A DNA stretch of 64,000 nt from positions 1-64,000 of the forward strand of contig JAGBIL010000027.1 of NCBI GenBank assembly GCA_017935025.1, written 5' to 3'. This document shows positions 16,449 to 25,000 of the stretch, piece by piece. How positions within the stretch are numbered: the first letter of the stretch is position 1; each line of letters begins with the position of its first letter. This DNA is from Opitutales bacterium (lineage in GTDB: Bacteria; Verrucomicrobiota; Verrucomicrobiia; Opitutales; UBA953). A program made the translations under genes and the position numbers. Below the pieces are notes generated by a model that saw only the letters and a program-made list of their open reading frames with translations, ran no database searches and was not told where the DNA came from.

Positions 16449-17246
16449 CTAAAATCCCCAACCGGCGTTTTTCGGCAAAAACGCGAACGGATCGACTACC
16501 GTCGCGCAGGATGCGCGCGAACCGAGCGCGGGAACGCAAACGTGCTCGACGTTCCCGCGATCGTTGCACTCGCGGCTCACGTGCGCGAAAAGCACCCGTT
16601 CAAGCCTATCATTTTCGTATTCCCGCAAAAACGCCGCCGCCGCATCGTTGGACAAATGCCCGTGCGTGCCGCGAATGCGCGCCTTGAGTTCGAGCGGACG
16701 CCCGGACGCGTCGAGCATTTTTTCGTCGTAATTGGACTCGAGCACCAGCGCGTTGACGTCAGCGACGGCGCGGCGCACGGGATTCGTGATTTTCCCGCAA
16801 TCGGTAACCCACGCGAGTTTTTCCGTCGTTCCCGCGGTTTCTCCGCAGGAAAAAACGAAGCCCACGGGATCGTTCGTATCGTGCGGAATCGCAAACGTCG
16901 TCACGCGCAAATCGCAGAACTCGAACGTTGTTCCCGTTTCAAAAAACTGCCAGTCGAGGCGGCGGGAAAGTTTGCGCTCAATGCCTTCCGCCGTCAGGCG
17001 ATTTGCGAAAAAGCTCAAATGCTCCTCGCGGGAAAGGCCGCGTGCGCCCTCGCTGTGATCGGAGTGTTCGTGCGTGAAAAAAACAGCATCGATGTCGCGC
17101 AGGGAAAGCCCGAGCGTCGCGAGATTTTCCTTAATTTTTTTCCCGGAAAAACCGGCATCGATGAGCAAGGTGCAGTTCGGCGAACGCAACACGGCGCAGT
17201 TTCCCGAGGAACTGCTTCCGATGATTTGAAACGAAAGTTTTTTCAT
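16449..17246 (-). CDS. MBL-fold metallo-hydrolase (YycJ/WalJ-like)
   Basis: About 265 residues from MKKLSFQIIGSSSSGNC, which is the conserved family start; further upstream reading is not family-like. The metal motif HxHxDH is at residues 59-64 (THEHSDHSEG), with further ligands in WVTDCGKI and THGHLSND. The SSSSGNCAV opening is typical of the YycJ/VicX subgroup, a nuclease-like or cell-wall-linked metallo-beta-lactamase branch. It starts 14 bases after the stop of prmB and is probably co-transcribed with it. Substrate unknown. Confidence 0.85.
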   Translation of the reverse strand: MKKLSFQIIGSSSSGNCAVLRSPNCTLLIDAGFSGKKIKENLATLGLSLRDIDAVFFTHEHSDHSEGARGLSREEHLSFFANRLTAEGIERKLSRRLDWQFFETGTTFEFCDLRVTTFAIPHDTNDPVGFVFSCGETAGTTEKLAWVTDCGKITNPVRRAVADVNALVLESNYDEKMLDASGRPLELKARIRGTHGHLSNDAAAAFLREYENDRLERVLFAHVSRECNDRGNVEHVCVPALGSRASCATVVDPFAFLPKNAGWGF

Positions 17247-17260
17247 ACGGGAACGCGTTC

Positions 17261-18205
17261 TCAGGCAAAAACTTCGCACAGGGACGAAGCGGAAATAGCG
17301 CAAATGCAGTCGGATCCGTCCGCCGTTTCCAACCACGAAATTTCGAGTTGCGGGAACGCCTCCGCGAGTGCGTCCTGCAAACCTCCGACTTCGATGAGTA
17401 ACACGCCGTTGCGTTTGAGTTTTTTCGCTGCCTGCGGGAGCAGTTTGCGAATCACGTCCAAGCCGTCCGCGCCGGAAAACAGCGCGTTGTCGGGCTCGCG
17501 CCGGAATTCTTCCGGAAGAGTTTCGCGCAGTTCTTCCGGCTCGTAAGGCGGGTTGCTGACGATGATGTCGTAGCTCGCATCGTCTGCGGGAACGCCGTCA
17601 AGCACATCGCTTTTCCACAGCGAAACGCGTTCGTCCAAGCCGTAGTCGGCAACGTTTTTGCGCGCCACTTCGAGCGCCGCATCGGAAATATCGCAAGCGT
17701 CTACCTGCGCGTTCGGGAACGCGTGCGCGAGCAAAATCGCAATCGAGGCACCGCCCGTACAAACATCGGCAACGCGTTCAACCGCGTCCGCGTCCATTCC
17801 CGGGACCCACGGCAGGATTTTTTCCGGAATCATTTCCACAAAATACGAACGCGGCACAATCGTACGCTCGTCCACATAAAAACGGAAATCGCCGAGCCAC
17901 GCTTCGCGCGTGATGTAGGCGGCGGGAACGCGTTCGCCCGCGCGGCGGAAAAGCACGTCTTTCACGGCGGAAATTTCCGGTGCCGTCAATTTTGCGTCAA
18001 AAAAAGTTTCCACGCCGCCGTCCGTCGGCAAGCCGAGCGTGTGGCAAAGCAAATAAACGGCTTCGTCGTACGCCGTGCTCATGCCCTGCCCGAAAAAGAG
18101 TCCGCTTTTTGAAAACAGCGAGACGGCAAAACGCGTCCAATCACGCAAAGTGACCAAGACTTCCGTTCCCGCAAAAATGTTTTCGGCGTTTTTGAGATTT
18201 TTCAT
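17261..18205 (-). CDS. prmB: N5-glutamine methyltransferase, PrmB-like (ribosomal protein L3)
   Basis: About 315 residues from MKNLKNAENIF. SAM-binding motif VADVCTGGASIAI (145-157) and catalytic NPPY (218-221). The N-terminal domain has TAYDEAVYLLCHTLGLP and EAWLGDFRFYVDERTIVPRSYF, matching PrmB (L3 methylase) rather than PrmC (release-factor methylase), which has a different N-terminal domain. It methylates a glutamine side chain during ribosome assembly if the assignment holds. Overall 0.9 for the family, about 0.75 for PrmB over PrmC. Confidence 0.85.
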   Translation of the reverse strand: MKNLKNAENIFAGTEVLVTLRDWTRFAVSLFSKSGLFFGQGMSTAYDEAVYLLCHTLGLPTDGGVETFFDAKLTAPEISAVKDVLFRRAGERVPAAYITREAWLGDFRFYVDERTIVPRSYFVEMIPEKILPWVPGMDADAVERVADVCTGGASIAILLAHAFPNAQVDACDISDAALEVARKNVADYGLDERVSLWKSDVLDGVPADDASYDIIVSNPPYEPEELRETLPEEFRREPDNALFSGADGLDVIRKLLPQAAKKLKRNGVLLIEVGGLQDALAEAFPQLEISWLETADGSDCICAISASSLCEVFA

Positions 18206-18622
18206 AGAAAAGAAGATATAACCACGAATAAACACAAATTAACACGAATTTTTTTGGGTTTCGGAACGCGGATGCAACAGACGGGAACAGATATTTTTAC
18301 GGGAAATTAGCAAACCACGAATGAGCACCAATAACCACGAATTATTTTTTTTAACACAGATGCCGCAGATTGAAGCAGATGAAAAAAGAACTTTGCGATT
18401 TTGCGTCTTAGCGTTTTTTTGACCGCGAAGTAACGGAAGTAAAAGAAAGTTTTATAAAAATTTCGTAAAAAACATCTGATTTCATTTATTTAATCCGTGT
18501 TAAATAAAATTCGTGTTAATTTGTGTTCATTCGTGGTTTCTTTTCGTTGTTCCCGCGGACGTTAAATTTCAATTTGCGGGAACGGACGCAGATTGTTAGT
18601 TTTTCGGGCGTTTTCCCAGACT
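18206..18622. repeat. Gene-free interval filled with ACCACGAAT-type repeats
   Basis: No gene is visible. A 29-base repeat beginning ACCACGAATAAACACAAA (18221-18249) has an inverted copy at 18509-18537 with one mismatch. A related unit ACCACGAATGAGCACCAAT lies at 18314-18344. Between them are TTAACACAGATGCCGCAG and TTTGCGATTTTGCGTCTTAG phrases. Similar phrases are familiar from intergenic DNA of unrelated environmental bacteria. The divergent genes prmB and the EIIA gene must have their promoters here. Confidence 0.65.
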
Positions 18623-19069
18623 ATGCCGAACGTCCTCGAACAACTTGTCATTCTCAGCGGGAACGCGTCCCGCGACGATGCGCTTCTGGTCCTTTTTAAT
18701 GCTTTTGAAAAAGAACACGCTGCTGCGCCCGAAGCCGTTGAGGCCATGAAAGCGGCTGCCCTTGAGCGCGAACACACATCGTCCACGTTTCTCGGGCGAG
18801 GACTTGCACTCCCGCACGGTCGCACGGACGCGCTCGACGAAATCCGCATCGCCGTCGGTGTTTCCGAAGCCGGAATCCCGTGGGACGAGGCGAACAACCG
18901 AGCCCACCTCATTCTCCTCCTCGGCGTTCCCGCGGCGATGATTCGCGATTATCTTTTACTCATGCAGAAAATTTTGCGTTGGCACAAAGACACGAAAACC
19001 ATCAACGCCGACGGTCGCGTCTCCGATCCCGCCGCCCTTCTTGCCGAAATCAAAAGCCTCATTTCATAG
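18623..19069 (+). CDS. PTS EIIA type-2 domain protein (PtsN/FruA-like)
   Basis: 148 residues from MPNVLEQLVILSGN. The EIIA signature TFLGRGLALPHGR holds the phospho-acceptor His65. Single-domain EIIA proteins either phosphorylate sugars through a PTS or, as PtsN, regulate potassium and nitrogen balance. No EIIB/EIIC is nearby, so a regulatory role is more likely (inference). The next gene is a ClC chloride/proton antiporter with CBS domains about 105 bases downstream on the same strand, which would fit an ion-homeostasis role but is only suggestive. Confidence 0.82.
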   Translation: MPNVLEQLVILSGNASRDDALLVLFNAFEKEHAAAPEAVEAMKAAALEREHTSSTFLGRGLALPHGRTDALDEIRIAVGVSEAGIPWDEANNRAHLILLLGVPAAMIRDYLLLMQKILRWHKDTKTINADGRVSDPAALLAEIKSLIS

Positions 19070-19095
19070 TAATTGATAACTGATAATTTTTGAAA

Positions 19096-19160
19096 GCCCC
19101 AAGCGTCGAGCATCAGGCATCAAGCGACAAACCACGCCTGATATTTGATGCCTGATATTT
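19096..19160. repeat. Intergenic inverted GCATCAGGCATCAAG-type repeat
   Basis: AGCATCAGGCATCAAGC on the left faces GCCTGATATTTGATGCCTGA on the right, around ACAAACCAC. Same family as 5315-5411, 36416-36446 and 53285-53320. Confidence 0.6.
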
Positions 19161-19175
19161 TGAACTCCTAACGCT

Positions 19176-20948
19176 ATGTCTTCCCCCGCCGAAAATAATT
19201 TCTCCCGCCGGATGCGCTTTGCGCTTAATTTGCGCGAAAAACTCCGGCTCGGCGACACGCACCTCATCTACATCTGGGCGCTCGGAGCGGGATTTATCGG
19301 TGCGCTGACGGCGCTGATTTTCAGCCTCTGCGTTCATGGAGTACAGGACGGACTTACGCTCACGCACGGACTTTCGCAGGTGGACGCGTTTGCCTCGCTT
19401 CAAAAATGGCATTGCGTGCTCGTTCCCGCGATCGGCGGACTTTTGGCGGGAGCAACTTTGCTTTTTATGCACAAATTCGTTCCCGTGAGGGCAACGGAAT
19501 ACATGGAAGCCATCGCACTCGGGAACGGTTACGTTCCGCCGAAACCGAGCCTGCTGCGAAGCCTTTCCGCCGTTTTCACCATCGGCTCGGGCGCCGCTAT
19601 CGGGCGGGAAGGTCCGCTCATTCAAACCTCCGCCGTTGCTGCGTCATGGCTCGGGTCAAAATTCAGTTTACCGGCGCCGCGTCTTCGGCTCGTGGTTGCC
19701 TGCGCGGCAGCGTCGGCGATGGCGGCAACGTTTCACACGCCGCTTTCCGGAGGTCTTTTTGTCGGCGAAATCGTTCTCGGTGCGCTAACGCTGGATGTGT
19801 TGGCGCCCTTGCTCGTGGCGAGTTGCGCAGGCTATCTGACGCTGAGTCTGCTCGGCGCGGTCGATCCGATTTATCAGGTTTCGGGCAATGTCATTATCGG
19901 CTCCAATCAAGTGGTTGTCGCTGCCAGTTGTATTGTCTTAGGCATAATTGCATCACTCGCGGCAAACGGTTGGCTTTGGCTTTTGAAAAAAGCGCGCAAA
20001 CTGTTAAACGGGAAACACGCATGGCTTCCCGTGCGCTTGGCGATCGCGGGAACGCTCGTCGGTATTGCGGCAGTTTTTTATCCGGAACTGACCGGAAACG
20101 GTTACACGATGATTCGCGGGATCGTAGCCGAACAGTTTTCTCCGGAGCAGGCGATGATTCTGCTCGCACTCAAAGTCGGAATTGTCGCTTTCGTTTTCGG
20201 TGTCGGAACCGTCGGCGGGGCGCTGACCCCGAGCCTGACCATCGGCACGTTTATCGGATTTCTTTTTTCCGCGCTGATGACCAAACTCGGCGTTCCCGGA
20301 GACCACGCGATCGCGTATTCGCTCGTCGGCATGGCGGCGTTTTTCACAACGGCGGCGAGCGCGCCGATGACGTCCCTGCTCCTCGTTGTGGAATTTACAC
20401 TCGCGGGAACGCTGATGTTCCCGCTACTTATCGGCGTTGTCGTTTCCCACGGGATCGCGCGCCTTTTCCGCACGGAATCCATGTATCACAGCGCCCTCGC
20501 CTCCGGTCCGCGCAGCATTTTCTCCAAGCCTCTTTCGGCGGTGCGGCTCATTGAAATCGCCCGAAAAAATCCGCCGACCGTAAGACCGAACGACAATTTC
20601 GGGCGCGTCGCCAAGGAGCTCATTCGCCACCCCGCACAGACAATTTTCATCACGGGCGAAGACGAAAGCTACCGCGGGGCCATCGTTTCTTCGGATATTT
20701 TGCAGTTTGCGCAAAACAAAGAACTCGCCGATGCGATTATCGCCATTGATGTCTCACGCAACAATTTGCCCGTACTTTTGCCTGAAATGAAACTGCCCGA
20801 TGCGCTGAAAATTTTCGCTTCGCGAAAACACGAAGATTCTCTCGCACTCGTCGAAAACGAAACATCGAAAAAACTTCTCGGCGTCGTCAATCGCTCCGAC
20901 CTCTACCTCGCACTCGGGGAAATCATGCGCCGCGAAAAAGTACGCTGA
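19176..20948 (+). CDS. ClC-family chloride channel/transporter with CBS domains
   Basis: 590 residues. A ClC membrane core of about 10-18 helical segments (residues 30-440), then two CBS-type regions (about 465-590). GREGP (143-147) carries the gating Glu145, in the context GSGAAIGREGPLIQ. The first Cl-selectivity motif (GSGIP in ClcA) is replaced by ATEYMEAIA, as in the ClcB-like branch. Transports chloride in exchange for protons across the inner membrane and may help acid resistance; CBS pairs usually bind adenine nucleotides. It ends at a bidirectional terminator facing slyD. Confidence 0.93.
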   Translation: MSSPAENNFSRRMRFALNLREKLRLGDTHLIYIWALGAGFIGALTALIFSLCVHGVQDGLTLTHGLSQVDAFASLQKWHCVLVPAIGGLLAGATLLFMHKFVPVRATEYMEAIALGNGYVPPKPSLLRSLSAVFTIGSGAAIGREGPLIQTSAVAASWLGSKFSLPAPRLRLVVACAAASAMAATFHTPLSGGLFVGEIVLGALTLDVLAPLLVASCAGYLTLSLLGAVDPIYQVSGNVIIGSNQVVVAASCIVLGIIASLAANGWLWLLKKARKLLNGKHAWLPVRLAIAGTLVGIAAVFYPELTGNGYTMIRGIVAEQFSPEQAMILLALKVGIVAFVFGVGTVGGALTPSLTIGTFIGFLFSALMTKLGVPGDHAIAYSLVGMAAFFTTAASAPMTSLLLVVEFTLAGTLMFPLLIGVVVSHGIARLFRTESMYHSALASGPRSIFSKPLSAVRLIEIARKNPPTVRPNDNFGRVAKELIRHPAQTIFITGEDESYRGAIVSSDILQFAQNKELADAIIAIDVSRNNLPVLLPEMKLPDALKIFASRKHEDSLALVENETSKKLLGVVNRSDLYLALGEIMRREKVR

Positions 20949-21102
20949 TTTTTCGGGAGAGGCAGACAATCCTGCCGCCCCGCGGGAACGAGAAACCTTA
21001 TCTCTTCAATTCCCAATCCGTCTGTATTCGGTGCGTTCGCCGGAATCGGAGCACGCGCGCTCGTAACCGTTCGTCGGAGCCGCAAACAATCTGCGCGCGG
21101 CA

Positions 21103-21153
21103 AAAAAAATCACGGAGAAACCGGGAAATCCGATTTCTCCGTGATTTTTTTTT
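21103..21153. terminator. Bidirectional terminator between the ClC gene and slyD
   Basis: AATCACGGAGAAA and its inverse TTTCTCCGTGATT form a 13-bp stem, flanked by AAAAAA on the left and TTTTTT on the right. It separates convergent genes. This one does not use the GTTCCCG motif. Confidence 0.85.
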
Positions 21154-21170
21154 CGGAAAATTTACAAAAA

Positions 21171-21710
21171 TTAGTGGCATCCGCAATCGCCGCCGCAACC
21201 GCCTTCACCGTCACATTCGCAATCGTCGCCGCAAGAACAGCCGGACCCGGCCGGATGCTTCATTGCAATTTCCTCTTCCGTTGCCTCTCGCACGGATTTG
21301 ATTTCGACATCAAAAAACAACGTCGCTCCCGCGAGCGGATGATTTCCGTCGAGCTTGATTTTTTCGTCGGTCACGCCGATGACAGAAAATGCGTGAATCC
21401 CGCCGTTTGCATCCTGCGCGTGAAAGCGCATACCGAGCTCAATTTCTCCCGGAGCCTGAATCGCACTCCGCGGCACTTCAATCACAAGCTCAGGATCGGA
21501 AACGCCGTAGCCTTCTTCCGGAGCAACTTCCACGTGCTTTCGATCGCCGACGGAAAGCCCTTCCATTTCCTTTTCCAAACCGGGAATAATATTTCCCGAG
21601 CCTTGGAGATATTGAAGCGCTTCGCGCCCGACGGAAGTGTCGATCACGTTTCCGTCTTTATCTTTAAGCGTATATTCAAATGCCACTACCGTATTTTTCG
21701 TAATTTTCAT
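21171..21710 (-). CDS. slyD: FKBP-type peptidyl-prolyl isomerase, SlyD-like, with metal-binding tail
   Basis: 179 residues. The FKBP/IF fold of SlyD is clear: VVAFEYTLKDKDGNVIDTS, LQGSGNIIPGLEKEMEGLSVGD, VAPEEGYG. The C-terminus is a Cys/Gly/His tail with seven Cys in the last 23 residues (CSCGDDCEC ... CGGDCGCH). SlyD proteins isomerise prolyl bonds, chaperone folding, and through such tails deliver nickel for hydrogenase or urease. The Cys richness exceeds His here, unlike E. coli SlyD. Convergent with the ClC gene. Confidence 0.93.
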   Translation of the reverse strand: MKITKNTVVAFEYTLKDKDGNVIDTSVGREALQYLQGSGNIIPGLEKEMEGLSVGDRKHVEVAPEEGYGVSDPELVIEVPRSAIQAPGEIELGMRFHAQDANGGIHAFSVIGVTDEKIKLDGNHPLAGATLFFDVEIKSVREATEEEIAMKHPAGSGCSCGDDCECDGEGGCGGDCGCH

Positions 21711-21822
21711 CGCACGGCATTGTAGAGCAGAAAAAGAAACGGGGAAAGTCTTTTAGCGCGAGGCGAAAAATATCGCGTTCCGGCCAAACGATTTTTGTTT
21801 CCTAAAAAAACAAAAAAAAAAG

Positions 21823-21843
21823 GGACAGCCGAGACGGCTGTCC
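21823..21843. repeat. REP-like palindrome GGACAGCCG-N3-CGGCTGTCC, copy 2
   Basis: Nine-base arms with centre AGA, same stem as the units at 2991 and 62867, but followed by TCCTTTGG rather than CATGACAAA. Confidence 0.7.
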
Positions 21844-22014
21844 TCCTTTGGAAGAAACTTCCTTTCACTTTGTTCTTTTGCGGATAAGGGTTCCTCAAAA
21901 CGAATTTCTCGAAGTCGCTTAATGCGTTAGAGACAGGAATGAAGAAAGCCCTAATTTCTCATTTCTAAATTCTCATTCTTTAAAAGCTCTTTGCCTGATG
22001 CTTACTGTTTGGAG

Positions 22015-22072
22015 CTAAAAAAAGCGTTCCCGCGAAGGAATCCTCGCGGGAACGCCTTTTTTTTTTTTTCGC
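22015..22072 (-). terminator. Autotransporter terminator
   Basis: GCGTTCCCGCGA (22024-22035) with TCGCGGGAACGC (22044-22055), a perfect 12-bp stem, A-run left and long T-run right. It begins three bases after the autotransporter stop. Built from two inverted copies of the iterated motif. Confidence 0.88.
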
Positions 22073-22074
22073 GC

Positions 22075-25000
22075 TTAGAAGCGGGCGCGGAAACCGACGT
22101 TTGCGGAGTGTGTAACCGTATCGTCTAGATCCGTTTCGTAGGAATAGCCTCCGCTGACGGACCAAGTATCGTCAATGCGGTAATCCACTCGCGGACCGAC
22201 CGAAATCGCGTTTTCGTCCATCAGGTATGCTGTCGAAGAGAACGCCGTTCCCGCAAGGTCGCCTGAGGCGAACATCGCATCAATGTCGATGTCGGAATCG
22301 AGGAACTCGTGCGAGAATGAAGCATCGAGGCTGATGCGGAGGCGTTCGCTTGCGCGCAAGCTGAGCGTCGCTCCGATTTTCCCGCGCAACGACCAGCGCT
22401 CCATCTTTTCAATGTCGAGCGCCGTCTGTGTCCCGCCTTGCTCCGTAAAGGATTTTGCGTAAGCGTAACCGAGATCGAGGCCGACGTACGGAGCGAGATC
22501 GAGACCGAGCTTTTCGTCGATTGTCCAGCCTGCGCCGAAGATGACAGACGCATTCACGTCGTTCCCGTCGGTCGAGCCCGTAAGCGTTTCACCGTTGTAG
22601 CCGGAGTTGCGCTTCGTGTCAAACGAGGTCGCCCCCGCGCTCAAACCGTATCCGAAGTACGCGTTTTCAAAGACGGACATTCCGTAAATGCCGAGGCGTG
22701 TGGTGTCGCCTTCATTTTCACCCGCACCGTCGTGCAGGTCCGCTTTCGCCCAGTCAAATCCGAGGCTGACGCCGAAGATCGTGTTGCGGGAAACTGCGAC
22801 GTCGAAGCCGCCGATTGCTCCCGTGTGTGAAACATCGTAGTTCGCAGATTCCGTTCCGTTTCCGTCGCCTTCACGCTGAGACCCGAGGATATTCACGAAC
22901 GGCTTGAACTGCTTTTGCGCATTGGAAGCAAATGCACGTTCATAGCGACGCTGCTCGAGACGTTCCCGGAGCAAATCATTTTCGAGAGCAACAAACCCAC
23001 TCTGCATTTCAACCAAGCTGCCGTAAGACACCGGAGAAAGTGCAACGAGCTTCGAGTCCATCATTTCCGAGTTGGCGCGGTCGCTCTTCAGGTAAGACCA
23101 CAGAGCGGACGTTCCCGCGCCGCGAATCGCGCCGTAGAGGTCCTGCAAGCCGGACGGGGCCGTGTAGTCGTTCACTGCGGAAACGACAACGATGTTGCCG
23201 TTCCCGTCGCGGCTGACTTCAACCTTGCGCCCCATGACCGTAACGTTAACAACATCTTCGAGGTCGCGTTTCGTGTCTTTGTAGTTGCTGAAGATCGTGA
23301 TGTCGGTATTGCTCAAATCCGTCGTCGTGCCGGAAGCATTAATTTCGACCTCTGCCGGACCGTGTCCGCCGGTAGCGAGGTTCGTCGTTCCCGTAACGTC
23401 GACCAACGTTTTGTTCACGTTATCTTCGTCCACATCGACAACGAGCGTACCGTTGAGCGTGAGGTCTCCGTTTACAACGTTGTTCCCGCCCATTCCGTTT
23501 GCGCGGAGCATGGATGCGGAACTCGTCGCACCGATATCGAGTGTTGCGCCGTAGGCGACAAAGAGGCTTCCGTTTACGTCTGCATTCGGGGCAAGTTTCA
23601 GCGTAGACCCGTTTTCGACAACGTACAAATTCCCGTTGTCGACCTTGCCGAAGGTTGCTCCCGCGACGTATTCGCCACCGGAGAGGATCATGCCGCCGTT
23701 CATCGTCTTTGTCAGGACGGACGTATCAATCGCACCCGGTTTTTCGACCTTGATGAACCCGCCTTGGTAAATACCGGAAGCCTTCGTCGATTCGGAGTAA
23801 AGCGCCACGTGTTCTCCGCCGACAGAAAGCCGGTCCTTGATCGCCTCAAGGTTCTTTACCGCCAACGCGCCGGATTCCACGGCAATTTTACCCGAGAAGC
23901 CGGAGTTATTCTCGCCCCAGGCGTAAACGGCGTTGGGGAAGTTGTTCTTATTCGAATCCGCATTGATGACAACATCGCCCGCGCCGGAGAGCTTGTCCAA
24001 CGTTCCGCCGAGGTCGTGTGCTACTTCAAGTGTCGCTCCGTCGGCGATGTTTACCGCCGCGACCTTATCAAAGGAAGCTCCGCTTGTCAGATTCACTTTC
24101 GCCCCGGAGGCGATGGAAACGGTTCCCAAGAACTCGGAAACTTCACCGCTAATGTCGTAACCCGCTACGGAAGTGTTTGCGATTTCGAGCGTTCCCGTGC
24201 CGGTAATCGTAGCCTTATTCCACCCGGTATTGCCGAGGTCGCCGACGCTGACGCTGTAAGTACCTGCAATATCCAACGTCGAACCGGTATTCCAACGGAT
24301 TCCCGCGTTTTGAGCAAACGTGCTACCTGCCGCGACTTTAACGCTCCCGTCGATCGTGTTCAGACGGTCCTTAGACGTATTTTCGGCAGTAAGCGTTCCC
24401 GAAACCAACTCGAGGATTGCGCCCTCGCCGACGGTGAGCTGATCGTTCTCACCCATTGTCATGGTTCCGGTTCCGAGTGCAAGTTTTGCCGTTGCCGTTC
24501 CCGCGACCTCAAGGCGTCCCGGAAGGGCTTCTTCGATTGTAACAACAGAGGTTCCGCCATCGCCGGAGACCAACAAGCCCCACGAGGAATCGGCGGCGGC
24601 TTCCGTGCCGAGTTTCAACGTAGAATTTTTGATTTCGAGCGTCGTCGTCGCATCCCCGGAAACCGTACCGCTGAGCGTATCGCCGCTTGCGAGTCCGTTC
24701 ACGCTGAGCGTTGCACCCGTACCGAGCGAAATTGTTCCCGCGCTGGTGCCGAAGTTTGCGTTTTTCCATTCGAGCGTTCCCCCGTTGACGTTCAGTACGT
24801 CCGTGGCGTTCGTGCCGTAAGTATAGTTGGCAACCGTCCACTTCCCGTCACCCGTTTTCGTGATTGATCCGGAATACGCTCCGGCAAATTCCCCTCCGTT
24901 GTAACCCGTTTGGGCATCAAGGACGAGTGTGGTTACGCCGGAGAGCGTAACGGTAGAATCATAAACAACCGCTGCAGAAGCATTTTTGTTTGCAAGCGTT

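Larger units (their letters stand above)
21711..22074. other. Gene-free interval upstream of slyD / downstream of autotransporter
   Basis: No coding sequence seen. It holds the slyD promoter region (a TACAAT box lies nine bases before the slyD ATG), a REP-like palindrome (21823-21843), an AATTTCTCATTTCTAAATTC repeat word (21949-21979), a TTTGCCTGATGCTTAC word, and the autotransporter terminator. Confidence 0.55.

Noticed and set aside
18206-18622. CRISPR array
   Set aside because: The repeats are inverted, unequal in spacing, and lack unique spacers of constant length; no cas genes are present.
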